From: CAZTLI01 sp964614375
GTDB taxonomy: Bacteria > Chloroflexota > Anaerolineae > Aggregatilineales > Phototrophicaceae
NCBI GenBank assembly: GCA_964614375.1
Contig: CAZTLI010000327.1
Location: forward strand, 1 to 6,305
Length of the DNA stretch: 6,305 bases
Direction: 5' to 3'
The first letter of the stretch is position 1. Every line of letters begins with the position of its first letter. Position numbers and translations under genes: made by a program. A model generated the notes under the pieces. The model had not been told where the DNA came from. It ran no database searches and was given only the letters and a program-made list of their open reading frames with translations. Below are positions 1-6,305 of the stretch, in pieces.

Positions 1-2
1 TC

Positions 3-476
3 CACGATGAACATTCGGAAAACACCTATCTATTCAATAACTGTTTTTCCGCTGCCGATGTTGTGCCGTATATGACATTTGGCACAGTGCTGGACAATCA
101 AAAAGCCATCAGTGCACCGGGCACATTCTTACAGAATTCACAGTATATGAGTCTGTTCTATCATGAAGGCTACACAGACATCGAAATGGAAGGCGGCCCC
201 TATCTATCCGCTGTGTATGAAGCCTTCCGTCCGAAACGCCATCCGGTTAATCAAATTGTGAATCTTTATCATGTGCCGTTTGATGTGGGCTTCTTGCACT
301 ATGCTTCAGATAAACCGTTGAGCAAAGGCGAGAATTTAGGTGCAGGCAGCCTCGGATATGAAGGTATCGCGCCGACGTATGCCACATCTATCGCCATCTT
401 ACGTCGAATAATGACGCGCGAAACCCAGCGCTTACGTGGCAAAATATCAAATCTCGCGCCTGTCGCCGTCGGCTAG
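3..476 (+). CDS. C-terminal part of an unrecognised conserved protein, 5' end outside window
   Basis: The frame is open from the left edge to TAG at 474-476 and gives 157 visible residues. Codons upstream of the internal GTG at 63 continue in frame without a stop (HDEHSENTYLFNN...), so that GTG is not the true start. The sequence looks like a genuine protein rather than a chance frame. It has a glycine- and aromatic-rich stretch, IEMEGGPYLSAVYEA (about residues 60-74 of the visible part), and later GFLHYASDKPLSKGENLGAG and YATSIAILRRI. The EMEGG element recalls the substrate-binding E-M-E-G/A segment of nucleoside phosphorylase and MTA/SAH nucleosidase folds, but this is weak and rests on one motif. 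I see no signal peptide or membrane segment in the visible part. A strong terminator follows directly, so this gene ends its own transcription unit and is probably not co-transcribed with the molybdenum enzyme operon. Function unknown. Confidence 0.8.
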   Translation, partial: HDEHSENTYLFNNCFSAADVVPYMTFGTVLDNQKAISAPGTFLQNSQYMSLFYHEGYTDIEMEGGPYLSAVYEAFRPKRHPVNQIVNLYHVPFDVGFLHYASDKPLSKGENLGAGSLGYEGIAPTYATSIAILRRIMTRETQRLRGKISNLAPVAVG

Positions 477-508
477 TACAGACCTATTTGCGCCAAACAA
501 CAATGATG

Positions 509-532
509 AGGCGTCCCGATGACGCCTTTTTT
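509..532 (+). terminator. Intrinsic (Rho-independent) terminator
   Basis: A perfect 7-bp inverted repeat, AGGCGTC (509-515) and GACGCCT (521-527), encloses the five-base loop CCGAT. It runs straight into a T tract (527-532, with another run of four T after a single A). It lies about 30 bases after the stop codon of the upstream gene and before the next promoter, as expected for the end of that transcription unit. Confidence 0.88.
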
Positions 533-542
533 ATTTTCAGTG

Positions 543-555
543 GATAGTTTCTATC
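543..555. repeat. Short perfect inverted repeat over the -35 region
   Basis: GATAG (543-547) and CTATC (551-555) are perfectly inverted around TTT. The element overlaps the weak -35 hexamer at 548-553, where a regulator could act. Arms of only five bases can easily occur by chance, and it does not resemble the molybdate-responsive ModE operator as I remember it. Confidence 0.3.
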
Positions 556-567
556 TGTAGTGGGGTT

Positions 568-576
568 TGTTATAAT
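568..576 (+). promoter_or_regulatory. Extended -10 promoter for the molybdenum hydroxylase operon
   Basis: TGTTATAAT contains a perfect sigma-70 -10 hexamer (571-576) preceded by the TGn extension. The -35 hexamer at 17-bp spacing, TTTCTA (548-553), matches the TTGACA consensus at only three positions, which suits an extended -10 promoter that may need little from the -35 element. Transcription would start near 583 and give a leader of about 65 bases before the GTG at 648. The promoter sits between the upstream terminator and the first gene of the operon. It is a prediction from motif and position only. Confidence 0.62.
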
Positions 577-634
577 TCTTGTATGGAAAGTTGCGATAGG
601 CGATAACGAATAATCAAAAAAATCAATCTAAATC

Positions 635-641
635 AAGGAAG
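635..641 (+). promoter_or_regulatory. Ribosome binding site deciding the GTG start at 648
   Basis: AAGGAAG lies six bases before GTG 648-650. It supports this GTG as the start of the molybdopterin-binding subunit. The resulting N-terminus (MAKDKTLVIGQ) leads directly into the family's opening motif, with no long unexplained extension. Confidence 0.75.
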
Positions 642-647
642 AAAACA

Positions 648-2876
648 GTGGCTAAAGACAAGACACTGGTGATTGGTCAGACTGTAAAACGCATTGATGC
701 TGTTGGCAAAGTCACAGGCGAAACGCCCTACCCCGGCGATATTGATCTTGAGACCCAATTGTGGATGAAAATCCGCTTTAGTGACCGCGCCCATGCACGC
801 ATCATAGCCATTGATACACACAAGGCAGAAGCACTACCGGGTGTAGTCGCTGTCCTGACTGCAAAAGATGTGCCTGTGAATGAATATGGTTTAATAATCA
901 ACGACCAGCCCGTACTCTGTGGTCCTGGGAGCAAACAACCCGGTGCAGACATCGTGCGCTGCTATGCGGATAACATCGCTCTCGTCATTGCGGAAACTGA
1001 AGCCATTGCCACTCGCGCTGCAAAATTAATTGACGTGACCTATGAAGACCTGCCGACTGTATTTGATGCTGAAGAAGCGATGCAGGATGGGGCGCCACAA
1101 CTTCATGCCGATTATGCCAATAACGTCCTGTGCCACTATCGCATTCGTAAAGGCGATATGGACGCGGGCTGGCAGCAAGCCGATGTCGTTGTCGAAGGTG
1201 TATATACGACATCATGGCAGGAACACGCCTATCTGCAACCCGAAGCTGGACTCGGCTACATTGACGACGAGGGACGTGTCACCGTCATCGTCGCTGGACA
1301 ATGGACACATGAAGATCAGGAACAAATTGCTCATGCACTCAATCTACCCCTGGACCAGGTACGGGTGATTTATCCGGCTATAGGCGGTGCATTCGGCGGA
1401 CGCGAGGATATGTCCGTACAGATTGTGCTGGCACTTGCGGCACACAAACTGCAACGCCCTATAAAGATTATCTGGAATCGTGAGGAATCCATCCTCTACC
1501 ATCACAAACGGCATCCGGTGAAAATCTATGCAAAATGGGGGGCAACGAAGGACGGCAAACTGGTCGCGGCGGAATGCGCGCTCTACGGCGATAGTGGCGC
1601 TTATGCCTATACATCAACTAAAGTCATGGGCAATGCCAATTTGATGGCAACCGGGCCGTATGTCATCCCCAATATTCATCTCGACACGTATGGGGTTTAC
1701 ACCAACAACATCCCTTGTGGCGCATTTCGGGGATTTGGCGGGCCGCAGGGCACATTCGCTGCCGAAGGACAAATGAATCGTCTGGCAGAAGCACTTGGCA
1801 TCGACCCGCTCGAACTCCGCCGTCGCAATGTCGTACAAGAAGGCAGCATTCTTTCAGTCGGCACACCGCTGCCACCCGGCGTTTCTATGCCACAGGTGCT
1901 CGAAGCCTGCGCCCGCGAAAGCTGGTGGACGCAAAATGGCGATAATACATGGTCACGCCCACCCACCGAACAACCCGCCGACCCGACAAAACGGCGCGGT
2001 ATCGGTGTGGGGTGCAGTTTCAAAAATGTGGGTTTTAGCTTTGGATTTCCTGAACAAAGCTGGGCAGTCATCGAGCTGCATGGTAAAGCCGACATTGAGG
2101 AAGTCATCGTTCGTCATGCTGGCGCCGAAGTCGGGCAAGGTACACACACAGTAATGAGCCAAATGGCAGCCGAAGCGGTGGGCGTACCATTAAACAAGGT
2201 GCGGCTCATCAGTCACGACACGGCTGAGACACCGAATTCTGGCAGCGCTTCAGCGTCACGCCTGACCTTTATGTCAGGCAATGCCATAAAAAATGCCGCA
2301 GAACAAGCACTGGCTAAATGGCAAGCAGAAGAACGACCAGCCATCGCCACATTCCAGTATCGTCCACCACCGACAACACCCTATGACCCTATGACAGGCC
2401 GCAGCGAACCCAATTTCTCGTATGGCTATGTCGCACAGGCCGTTGAAGTCGAAGTTGATATTGAAACCGGCCACATTCAACTTTTGCGCGTCATTTCTGC
2501 TAACGATGTCGGCAGAGCGATTAATCCGCAGCTGGTGCAAGGTCAGATTGAAGGCGCGGTTGTGCAGGCCCAGGGTTACGCCATTATGGAACATCTCCTA
2601 TCCGATGCAGGACAAATTCGTAATCCCTTCCTTTCGACCTACCTCATCCCCACCGTGCTCGATATCCCCGCGGAGGTTAAATCCGTCATTCTGGAATATG
2701 CCGATCCGATTGGGCCGTGGGGCGCGCGAGGGATGGCGGAAATGCCATTTTTGCCTTTATTACCTGCTGTCGCTGCTGCGATTCACGATGCGACTGGGGT
2801 CTGGCTCGATTCACAGCCATTTACGCCTGAAAAAGTGGTCTTAGCTTTACGGGAGCAGGGTCTTGGCGTTGTTTGA
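648..2876 (+). CDS. Xanthine dehydrogenase-family molybdopterin-binding subunit (probable selenium-dependent molybdenum hydroxylase)
   Basis: The 742-residue protein is the large molybdenum-binding subunit of a hydroxylase that inserts oxygen from water into a substrate C-H bond. It starts at GTG with a good Shine-Dalgarno. The family order is intact: RIDAVGKVTGETPYPGDI (15-32, start of the a/b hammerhead domain), GQW with Gln218, the cofactor loop GGAFGGRED (246-254), AFRGFGGPQG (359-368), GAEVGQGTHT (492-501), NSGSASASRLT (530-540), DVGRAINPQLVQGQIEGA (620-637) and GARGMAEMPFLP (692-703), whose Glu698 corresponds to the catalytic base (bovine Glu1261). FRGFGG at the active site differs from the CSFR loop of CO dehydrogenase CoxL, so CODH is unlikely. 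By hand alignment to bovine XDH, Glu802 is kept (Glu253) but Arg880 is replaced by Asn329, so the substrate may not be xanthine. No signal peptide; probably cytoplasmic. The [2Fe-2S] and FAD partners are not adjacent. The downstream YqeB and YqeC-MocA genes point to the selenium-dependent subgroup. Confidence 0.93.
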   Translation: MAKDKTLVIGQTVKRIDAVGKVTGETPYPGDIDLETQLWMKIRFSDRAHARIIAIDTHKAEALPGVVAVLTAKDVPVNEYGLIINDQPVLCGPGSKQPGADIVRCYADNIALVIAETEAIATRAAKLIDVTYEDLPTVFDAEEAMQDGAPQLHADYANNVLCHYRIRKGDMDAGWQQADVVVEGVYTTSWQEHAYLQPEAGLGYIDDEGRVTVIVAGQWTHEDQEQIAHALNLPLDQVRVIYPAIGGAFGGREDMSVQIVLALAAHKLQRPIKIIWNREESILYHHKRHPVKIYAKWGATKDGKLVAAECALYGDSGAYAYTSTKVMGNANLMATGPYVIPNIHLDTYGVYTNNIPCGAFRGFGGPQGTFAAEGQMNRLAEALGIDPLELRRRNVVQEGSILSVGTPLPPGVSMPQVLEACARESWWTQNGDNTWSRPPTEQPADPTKRRGIGVGCSFKNVGFSFGFPEQSWAVIELHGKADIEEVIVRHAGAEVGQGTHTVMSQMAAEAVGVPLNKVRLISHDTAETPNSGSASASRLTFMSGNAIKNAAEQALAKWQAEERPAIATFQYRPPPTTPYDPMTGRSEPNFSYGYVAQAVEVEVDIETGHIQLLRVISANDVGRAINPQLVQGQIEGAVVQAQGYAIMEHLLSDAGQIRNPFLSTYLIPTVLDIPAEVKSVILEYADPIGPWGARGMAEMPFLPLLPAVAAAIHDATGVWLDSQPFTPEKVVLALREQGLGVV
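2851..2855 (+). promoter_or_regulatory. Ribosome binding site inside the upstream gene, favouring the TTG start at 2863
   Basis: GGGAG ends seven bases before TTG 2863, an ideal spacing. The alternative ATG at 2881 has no purine-rich site at a useful distance; the same GGGAG would be 25 bases away. On the other hand, ATG 2881 gives an N-terminus (MLTLVRGGGDL) nearer the usual family start. The TTG start overlaps the end of the upstream gene by 14 bases and would allow translational coupling. Confidence 0.55.
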
Positions 2877-3714
2877 ACGAATGCTCACGCTCGTGCGCGG
2901 CGGCGGTGACCTTGCCAGCGGAGCAATATACCGCTTAAGGCGCGCCGGTTTTCCGGTGGTGGTGACGGAACTCCCTACCCCGCTGTTGGTACGGCGGACG
3001 GTCAGTTATGGAGAGGCCGTATTCAGCCAGACAGTGACGGTACAGGGATTAAGCGCGCGTTGTATTGCCAATGCAAAGGCAATTTGGGACGTAATTCATG
3101 CGGGTGAAATTCCGGTATTGATCGACGCGAATGGTGACGCCATTCACCAATTAACGCCCAACATTGTGATTGACGCCCGGATGGAAAAGCAAAAACTCGA
3201 CACTACAATCGGTGACGCGCCATTGGTCGTGGCACTCGGACCCGGTTATCGCGCCGGCGTCGATTGTCACGCAGTTATCGAAACGAATCGCGGTCACAAC
3301 CTCGGACGCGTGATTTATGACGGCACAGCCGAACCGGATACCGGCACACCCGGCAGTATCAATGGGATGCAGCACTCGCGCGTTTTGCGCGCCCCAGCAG
3401 CAGGCCGTATTACACCGCGCACAACGATAGGCGATTCTATTGAAGTCGGGCAAATCATTGCAACCATCGAAGACCACACTATATCAGCCCCTTTTGCGGG
3501 TGTATTACGTGGTTTGATTCATCATTCCGTACACGTATCTGCTGGCATGAAAATTGGTGATTTAGACCCGCGCGCAGTGCGTGAGCACTGCTTCAGTATC
3601 TCAGACAAATCGCTTGCTGTGGGTGGTGGTGTTTTAGAAGCAGTCATGGCTGCATCGCAGATTCAAGCATGTTTTCGAGCAGGAGCGTCTCATGAAACTT
3701 TATCAGGCGCTTGA
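2863..3714 (+). CDS. yqeB: Selenium-dependent molybdenum hydroxylase maturation protein, YqeB/EF2563 family
   Basis: The 283-residue protein matches the EF2563/YqeB family, which co-occurs with SelD in genomes holding selenium-dependent molybdenum hydroxylases and is believed to act in making or inserting the labile selenium ligand. Its biochemical activity is not established as far as I know. Visible family signatures in order are VRGGGDLASG (11-20, nucleotide-binding-like glycine loop), VTELPTPLLVRRTVSYGEAV (34-53), ALGPGYRAGVDCHAVIETNR (124-143) followed by GHNLGRVIYDG, a lipoyl/biotinyl-like segment VLRAPAAGRI...ISAPFAGVLRGLI (174-219), GMKIGDLDPR (228-237) and ISDKSLAVGGGVLEAV (246-261). 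Length is normal for the family. It overlaps the preceding gene by 14 bases and the following gene by 23 bases, so all three are very likely co-translated. The start is TTG 2863; ATG 2881 is the alternative and would remove six residues. No signal peptide or membrane segment; cytoplasmic. Confidence 0.92.
   Translation: MALFERMLTLVRGGGDLASGAIYRLRRAGFPVVVTELPTPLLVRRTVSYGEAVFSQTVTVQGLSARCIANAKAIWDVIHAGEIPVLIDANGDAIHQLTPNIVIDARMEKQKLDTTIGDAPLVVALGPGYRAGVDCHAVIETNRGHNLGRVIYDGTAEPDTGTPGSINGMQHSRVLRAPAAGRITPRTTIGDSIEVGQIIATIEDHTISAPFAGVLRGLIHHSVHVSAGMKIGDLDPRAVREHCFSISDKSLAVGGGVLEAVMAASQIQACFRAGASHETLSGA
3681..3685 (+). promoter_or_regulatory. Ribosome binding site for the YqeC-MocA fusion gene
   Basis: AGGAG lies six bases upstream of ATG 3692 and within the coding region of the yqeB-like gene. 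It confirms the start and the 23-base gene overlap. Confidence 0.75.
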
Positions 3715-5077
3715 TGTTTCTCGTGGGGATGTCGTGGCCTTTATTGGTGCAGGCGGCAAAACATCGGCGCTGGTGCGCCTGGGTTACGAATTAGCAGAAG
3801 CGGGCTGGCGTGTCCTCGCAACCACGACCACACGGATTGCCGAAGACCAATTGTCATTCTTCCCACAGGTCATGCCCTGTACCGCGAATGCGTCCGCCAT
3901 ATCGACTGCCCTCACCGCCAACCAATTTATCTTCTTGTACGATCATGTGCGAAACGGCAAAGTGTATGGCCCATCGCCAGACTGGTTGCCCACACTTCTG
4001 GATGGTGTTGATTCCGATGTCCTTCTCATTGAAGCAGATGGCGCGCGCGGCTTGCCTTTTAAAGCGCCTTTTGACCATGAACCCGTTATCCCGATAGACA
4101 CGTCGCTGGTCGTGCCTATCGCCTCACTAAACGTTCTGGGGGATCCGCTTGATGACGAGCATGTTTACAATCCAGACGCGATGATTAACCGATTTGGTTA
4201 TGTTCACGGCAGTCGGGTGCGCTCACCCTGGATTGCCGATGTGATGTCCGACAAGCAATTGGGGCTGCGCGGTGTTCCCGATAAAGCGCGTGTGGTAGCC
4301 TATCTCAACCAGACTCCAGAAACCGGGTATCTACGCGGGCGCGCGCGTTTAATTGCACGTCTTATGCTGCGGTCTGAACAGATAAGGGGTGTCGCCATCG
4401 GCTCAATTCGGAGCGCAGAACCAGTACATGAGATAAGACGACCGGTGGGCGCGATTGTGCTGGCGGCTGGCATGTCCACTCGCATGGGAGACTCGAAAGT
4501 CTTGTTACCCTGGACAGAACATAAAACCATTATAGAACATATAGTCGATCAACTCATCCGGTCTCGCCTTGACTATATTACCGTCGTGACCGGGCATCGT
4601 GCCGATGAGGTTAAACGTCTGGTGAAACCAATGGGCGCAAAAGTAATCTATAACCGTGCTTACAAAACAGGCGAAATGCTGTCCTCACTCAAAGCGGGGT
4701 TGCGCGCCATGCCTGATTTTGTTACAGCCGCACTGGTTGTGCTGGGCGACCAACCGCGTATCCAACCGCGTGTAGTTTATCAAGTGATGAATACCTATGC
4801 GGAGGGGAAGAGCGACCTCGTTGCGCCAAGTTATGAAATGCGGCGTGGGCATCCCATTTTGATCGGACGCCGTTATTGGCCCGATATTCTGGCATTAAGA
4901 GGAGACTCTGCGCCACGCGACGTTTTGAACAGACACAAAGATCGCATTGTATATGTAGATGTGGACACCGACAGCATCCTGCGGGATGTCGATACCCCGC
5001 AAGATTATGAACAGGAGCGCCATCGCGCCGGCCTACGTCGCATCCGTCCCCGTTCAAAATCAGACGATACCTATTAG
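3692..5077 (+). CDS. Fusion: YqeC-family selenium hydroxylase accessory protein + MocA-like molybdenum cofactor cytidylyltransferase
   Basis: This 461-residue protein joins two maturation proteins. Residues 1 to about 240 are YqeC-like: P-loop-like FIGAGGKTSAL (17-27), VLATTTTRI (41-49) and LLIEADGARGLPFKAPF (111-127) followed by HEPVIP, with VVAYLNQTPE (201-210) where an N-K-x-D-type nucleotide-base motif would fall. YqeC tracks with YqeB and SelD and is thought to help build the selenium-containing molybdenum site. Residues about 250-445 are a MobA/MocA-type nucleotidyltransferase: AIVLAAGMSTRMGDSKVLLP (254-273), VVTGHRADEV (298-307), TGEMLSSLKAGL (326-337), VLGDQPRI (350-357), RRGHPILIGRR (384-394) and RDVDTPQDY (431-439). 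LAAG resembles MocA (CTP, giving molybdopterin cytosine dinucleotide) more than the LAGG of GTP-specific MobA, which fits a hydroxylase cofactor. The frame crosses the junction with no stop or gap, so this is a fusion and not two genes. The C-terminal tail (443-461) is basic and looks unstructured. Last gene of the operon; cytoplasmic. Confidence 0.92.
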   Translation: MKLYQALDVSRGDVVAFIGAGGKTSALVRLGYELAEAGWRVLATTTTRIAEDQLSFFPQVMPCTANASAISTALTANQFIFLYDHVRNGKVYGPSPDWLPTLLDGVDSDVLLIEADGARGLPFKAPFDHEPVIPIDTSLVVPIASLNVLGDPLDDEHVYNPDAMINRFGYVHGSRVRSPWIADVMSDKQLGLRGVPDKARVVAYLNQTPETGYLRGRARLIARLMLRSEQIRGVAIGSIRSAEPVHEIRRPVGAIVLAAGMSTRMGDSKVLLPWTEHKTIIEHIVDQLIRSRLDYITVVTGHRADEVKRLVKPMGAKVIYNRAYKTGEMLSSLKAGLRAMPDFVTAALVVLGDQPRIQPRVVYQVMNTYAEGKSDLVAPSYEMRRGHPILIGRRYWPDILALRGDSAPRDVLNRHKDRIVYVDVDTDSILRDVDTPQDYEQERHRAGLRRIRPRSKSDDTY

Positions 5078-5081
5078 CCGA

Positions 5082-6305
5082 TCAATTTTGCTTCATCATG
5101 GCTTCAAGTTCTTCAGCCGTCCAGGACCGACTCTTCAGCACATCGCCCCGTCGTAAGGTCGAAGGCCGCTTTGCCACGCTGCCATGCGCCGTGAGCATCA
5201 ATTCATCAGCATAAGCCATTGGCGTGACGATAATCAGAACCTCATTAGGACTAATAACGTGCGAGCCAGAAGGTGCGTAGATAAACGTCTTACCATCTGC
5301 TAGACGAATACCTATCACCCCTGCCTGGAACAGGCGGTCAATTCGCAGCGACTCGATGGTTTCCCCAATCCAGGGTGAGGTTGTCTCCATATAGATTTCG
5401 GTCGTTTCCAGCCCGGATTCATAATTAAACAACACATATTGCATAAAATCGTTGACATCCGGGCGCGTGGTTGCCAGGAGTACAAACTGCGCCGCAATAT
5501 GGAATGGGCTTACCACACGGTCTGCACCAGCCCGATACAATTTTGGCAGCATATCATCCGTCATCGCTGTGGCGGAAATTAGGAGCCGCTTGCTAAGGCC
5601 ACGGCATGTAATGACACACAACACACTGTCTGCTTTTTCTTCTAGCGTCACCATAATGGCGAGGGCACGATCTACGCCTGCTTTTTTCAGCACGATTTCC
5701 TGCGTCGGATTGCCGTGTATCACCCGAAAACCACGCTCTAATAACTCTGCCGTTTGTTTATCATCATCGCTGATAATGACGAATGGGCGATCAGGATTAA
5801 GTTTGTCCACTGTATTTCTAGCGACCTGCCCGGTCCCACAGATGACAAAATGCTGGGACATCTGGCTGACCGCTGCTTCAGCTTCTTCCAGACTATAAAC
5901 CCGAGACCCGGTTAATTTGGTAGTCAATGGCGGCAGTTTTTGCCAGGCCATCATTTTGGGTTTCGTTTCGACACCCCGACGACACTCTTCTTGCAACGGT
6001 TGGACAAAGCGCGCCGGGGCTATTGCCAACACAATTTCGCCCTCCAGGAGGATGTAATCGTCCGTTGGTGAATAGACAAAATGACCATCTTCCTTACGCA
6101 GACCCACAACGCCCGCCTTATAGCGTTCACGCAGTTGGAGCTTGTGAAGTCGCTGCCCAATCCAATGGGAATCATCCCATAAATAGAGTTCGGTGATATG
6201 GTAACTGTTTTCGTTTTCGAACAAGATAGATTGGAAAAAGTCGTTGACTGTTGGGCGCAGCGTTGCACTATTCAGAAACTGTCCCGCGACATCATACGGC
6301 GCAAT
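5082..6305 (-). CDS. Tandem RCK (TrkA-N/TrkA-C) domain protein, N-terminus outside window
   Basis: The minus frame is open from the right edge to TGA at 5082-5084, giving 407 visible residues. The TTG at 6224 is not the true start: codons beyond it (6225-6305) read IAPYDVAGQFLNSATLRPTV followed by NDFFQSIL, and this mirrors SPFHIAAQFVLLATTRPDV in the second module. Counting from that TTG, visible order is: RCK-C/TrkA-C domain 1 (about 8-72, HITELYLWDDSHWIGQRL), linker (80-123), TrkA-N Rossmann domain (125-255; ICGTGQVARNTV at 128-139 as the dinucleotide-binding glycine loop, acidic ISDDD at 151-155 after strand 2), and RCK-C domain 2 (about 273-340, TTEIYMETTSPWIGETI). A first TrkA-N domain probably lies beyond the edge. 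Such proteins gate or regulate potassium uptake or channels by binding nucleotide or ions. Whether this one carries its own pore (channel) or is a soluble TrkA-like subunit cannot be seen. No transmembrane segment is visible. It converges on the molybdenum operon with a four-base gap. Confidence 0.88.
   Translation of the reverse strand: MAPYDVAGQFLNSATLRPTVNDFFQSILFENENSYHITELYLWDDSHWIGQRLHKLQLRERYKAGVVGLRKEDGHFVYSPTDDYILLEGEIVLAIAPARFVQPLQEECRRGVETKPKMMAWQKLPPLTTKLTGSRVYSLEEAEAAVSQMSQHFVICGTGQVARNTVDKLNPDRPFVIISDDDKQTAELLERGFRVIHGNPTQEIVLKKAGVDRALAIMVTLEEKADSVLCVITCRGLSKRLLISATAMTDDMLPKLYRAGADRVVSPFHIAAQFVLLATTRPDVNDFMQYVLFNYESGLETTEIYMETTSPWIGETIESLRIDRLFQAGVIGIRLADGKTFIYAPSGSHVISPNEVLIIVTPMAYADELMLTAHGSVAKRPSTLRRGDVLKSRSWTAEELEAMMKQN

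Noticed and set aside
491..513. Alternative stem CGCC (491-494) with GGCG (510-513) as an anti-terminator
   Set aside because: Only four base pairs across a 15-base loop; far weaker than the seven-pair terminator stem it would displace.
583..647. Possible molybdenum cofactor (Moco/Tuco) riboswitch in the operon leader
   Set aside because: The leader is only about 65 bases, A-rich and without evident paired elements; the known Moco riboswitch is roughly twice as long and strongly structured.
1697..2107. Open frame of 136 codons on the minus strand inside the hydroxylase gene
   Set aside because: It lies wholly within a well-supported gene, has low-complexity Ser/Arg/Pro/Cys-rich translation with no recognisable motif, and has no supporting context.
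648..2876. Selenocysteine (in-frame TGA) in the hydroxylase
   Set aside because: The frame has no internal TGA, and the selenium in this enzyme class is not selenocysteine, so no SECIS element is expected.
648..2876. Carbon monoxide dehydrogenase large subunit (CoxL)
   Set aside because: The active-site loop reads CGAFRGFGG, as in xanthine dehydrogenase-type enzymes, and lacks the AYxCSFR signature of form I CoxL.
5452..5898. Open frame of 148 codons on the plus strand opposite the RCK gene
   Set aside because: Antisense shadow of a convincing RCK domain; the translation is Ser/Thr/Arg-rich with no family features.

Overview
The window looks like chromosomal DNA of a free-living bacterium with middling GC content (estimated by eye). 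Gene spacing is tight, and GTG and TTG appear as well as ATG at start codons. No gene fixes the taxon. The gene content, a molybdenum hydroxylase with selenium-linked accessory genes plus a tandem RCK protein, would suit an environmental anaerobe or facultative organism, for example from the Chloroflexota or a similar phylum. That placement is a guess. I see no mobile element, CRISPR array, tRNA or rRNA.

Layout. (1) Positions 3-476 (+) are the C-terminal end of a protein I do not recognise with certainty, followed by a clear intrinsic terminator (509-532). (2) A short intergenic region carries an extended -10 promoter (568-576) and a Shine-Dalgarno (635-641) that open a new operon. (3) Positions 648-5077 (+) are three overlapping genes: a molybdopterin-binding large subunit of the xanthine dehydrogenase family (648-2876), a YqeB/EF2563-family protein (2863-3714), and a fusion of YqeC with a MocA-like molybdenum cofactor nucleotidyltransferase (3692-5077). 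(4) Positions 5082-6305 (-) are a convergent gene encoding a protein with tandem RCK (TrkA-N/TrkA-C) domains. It runs off the right edge, so its start is not in the window.

How the genes work together. YqeB and YqeC are known from comparative genomics as markers of selenium-dependent molybdenum hydroxylases, enzymes thought to carry a labile non-selenocysteine selenium ligand at the molybdenum. MocA makes the cytosine dinucleotide form of the molybdenum cofactor used by this enzyme family. The three-gene operon therefore reads as one catalytic subunit plus the machinery that builds its selenium/molybdenum cofactor, with the last two maturation functions on one polypeptide. Notably, no [2Fe-2S] subunit, FAD subunit, XdhC or SelD is encoded in the window, so partner subunits must be downstream of nothing here and lie elsewhere in the genome. 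The RCK gene looks functionally unrelated (potassium or other cation transport control).
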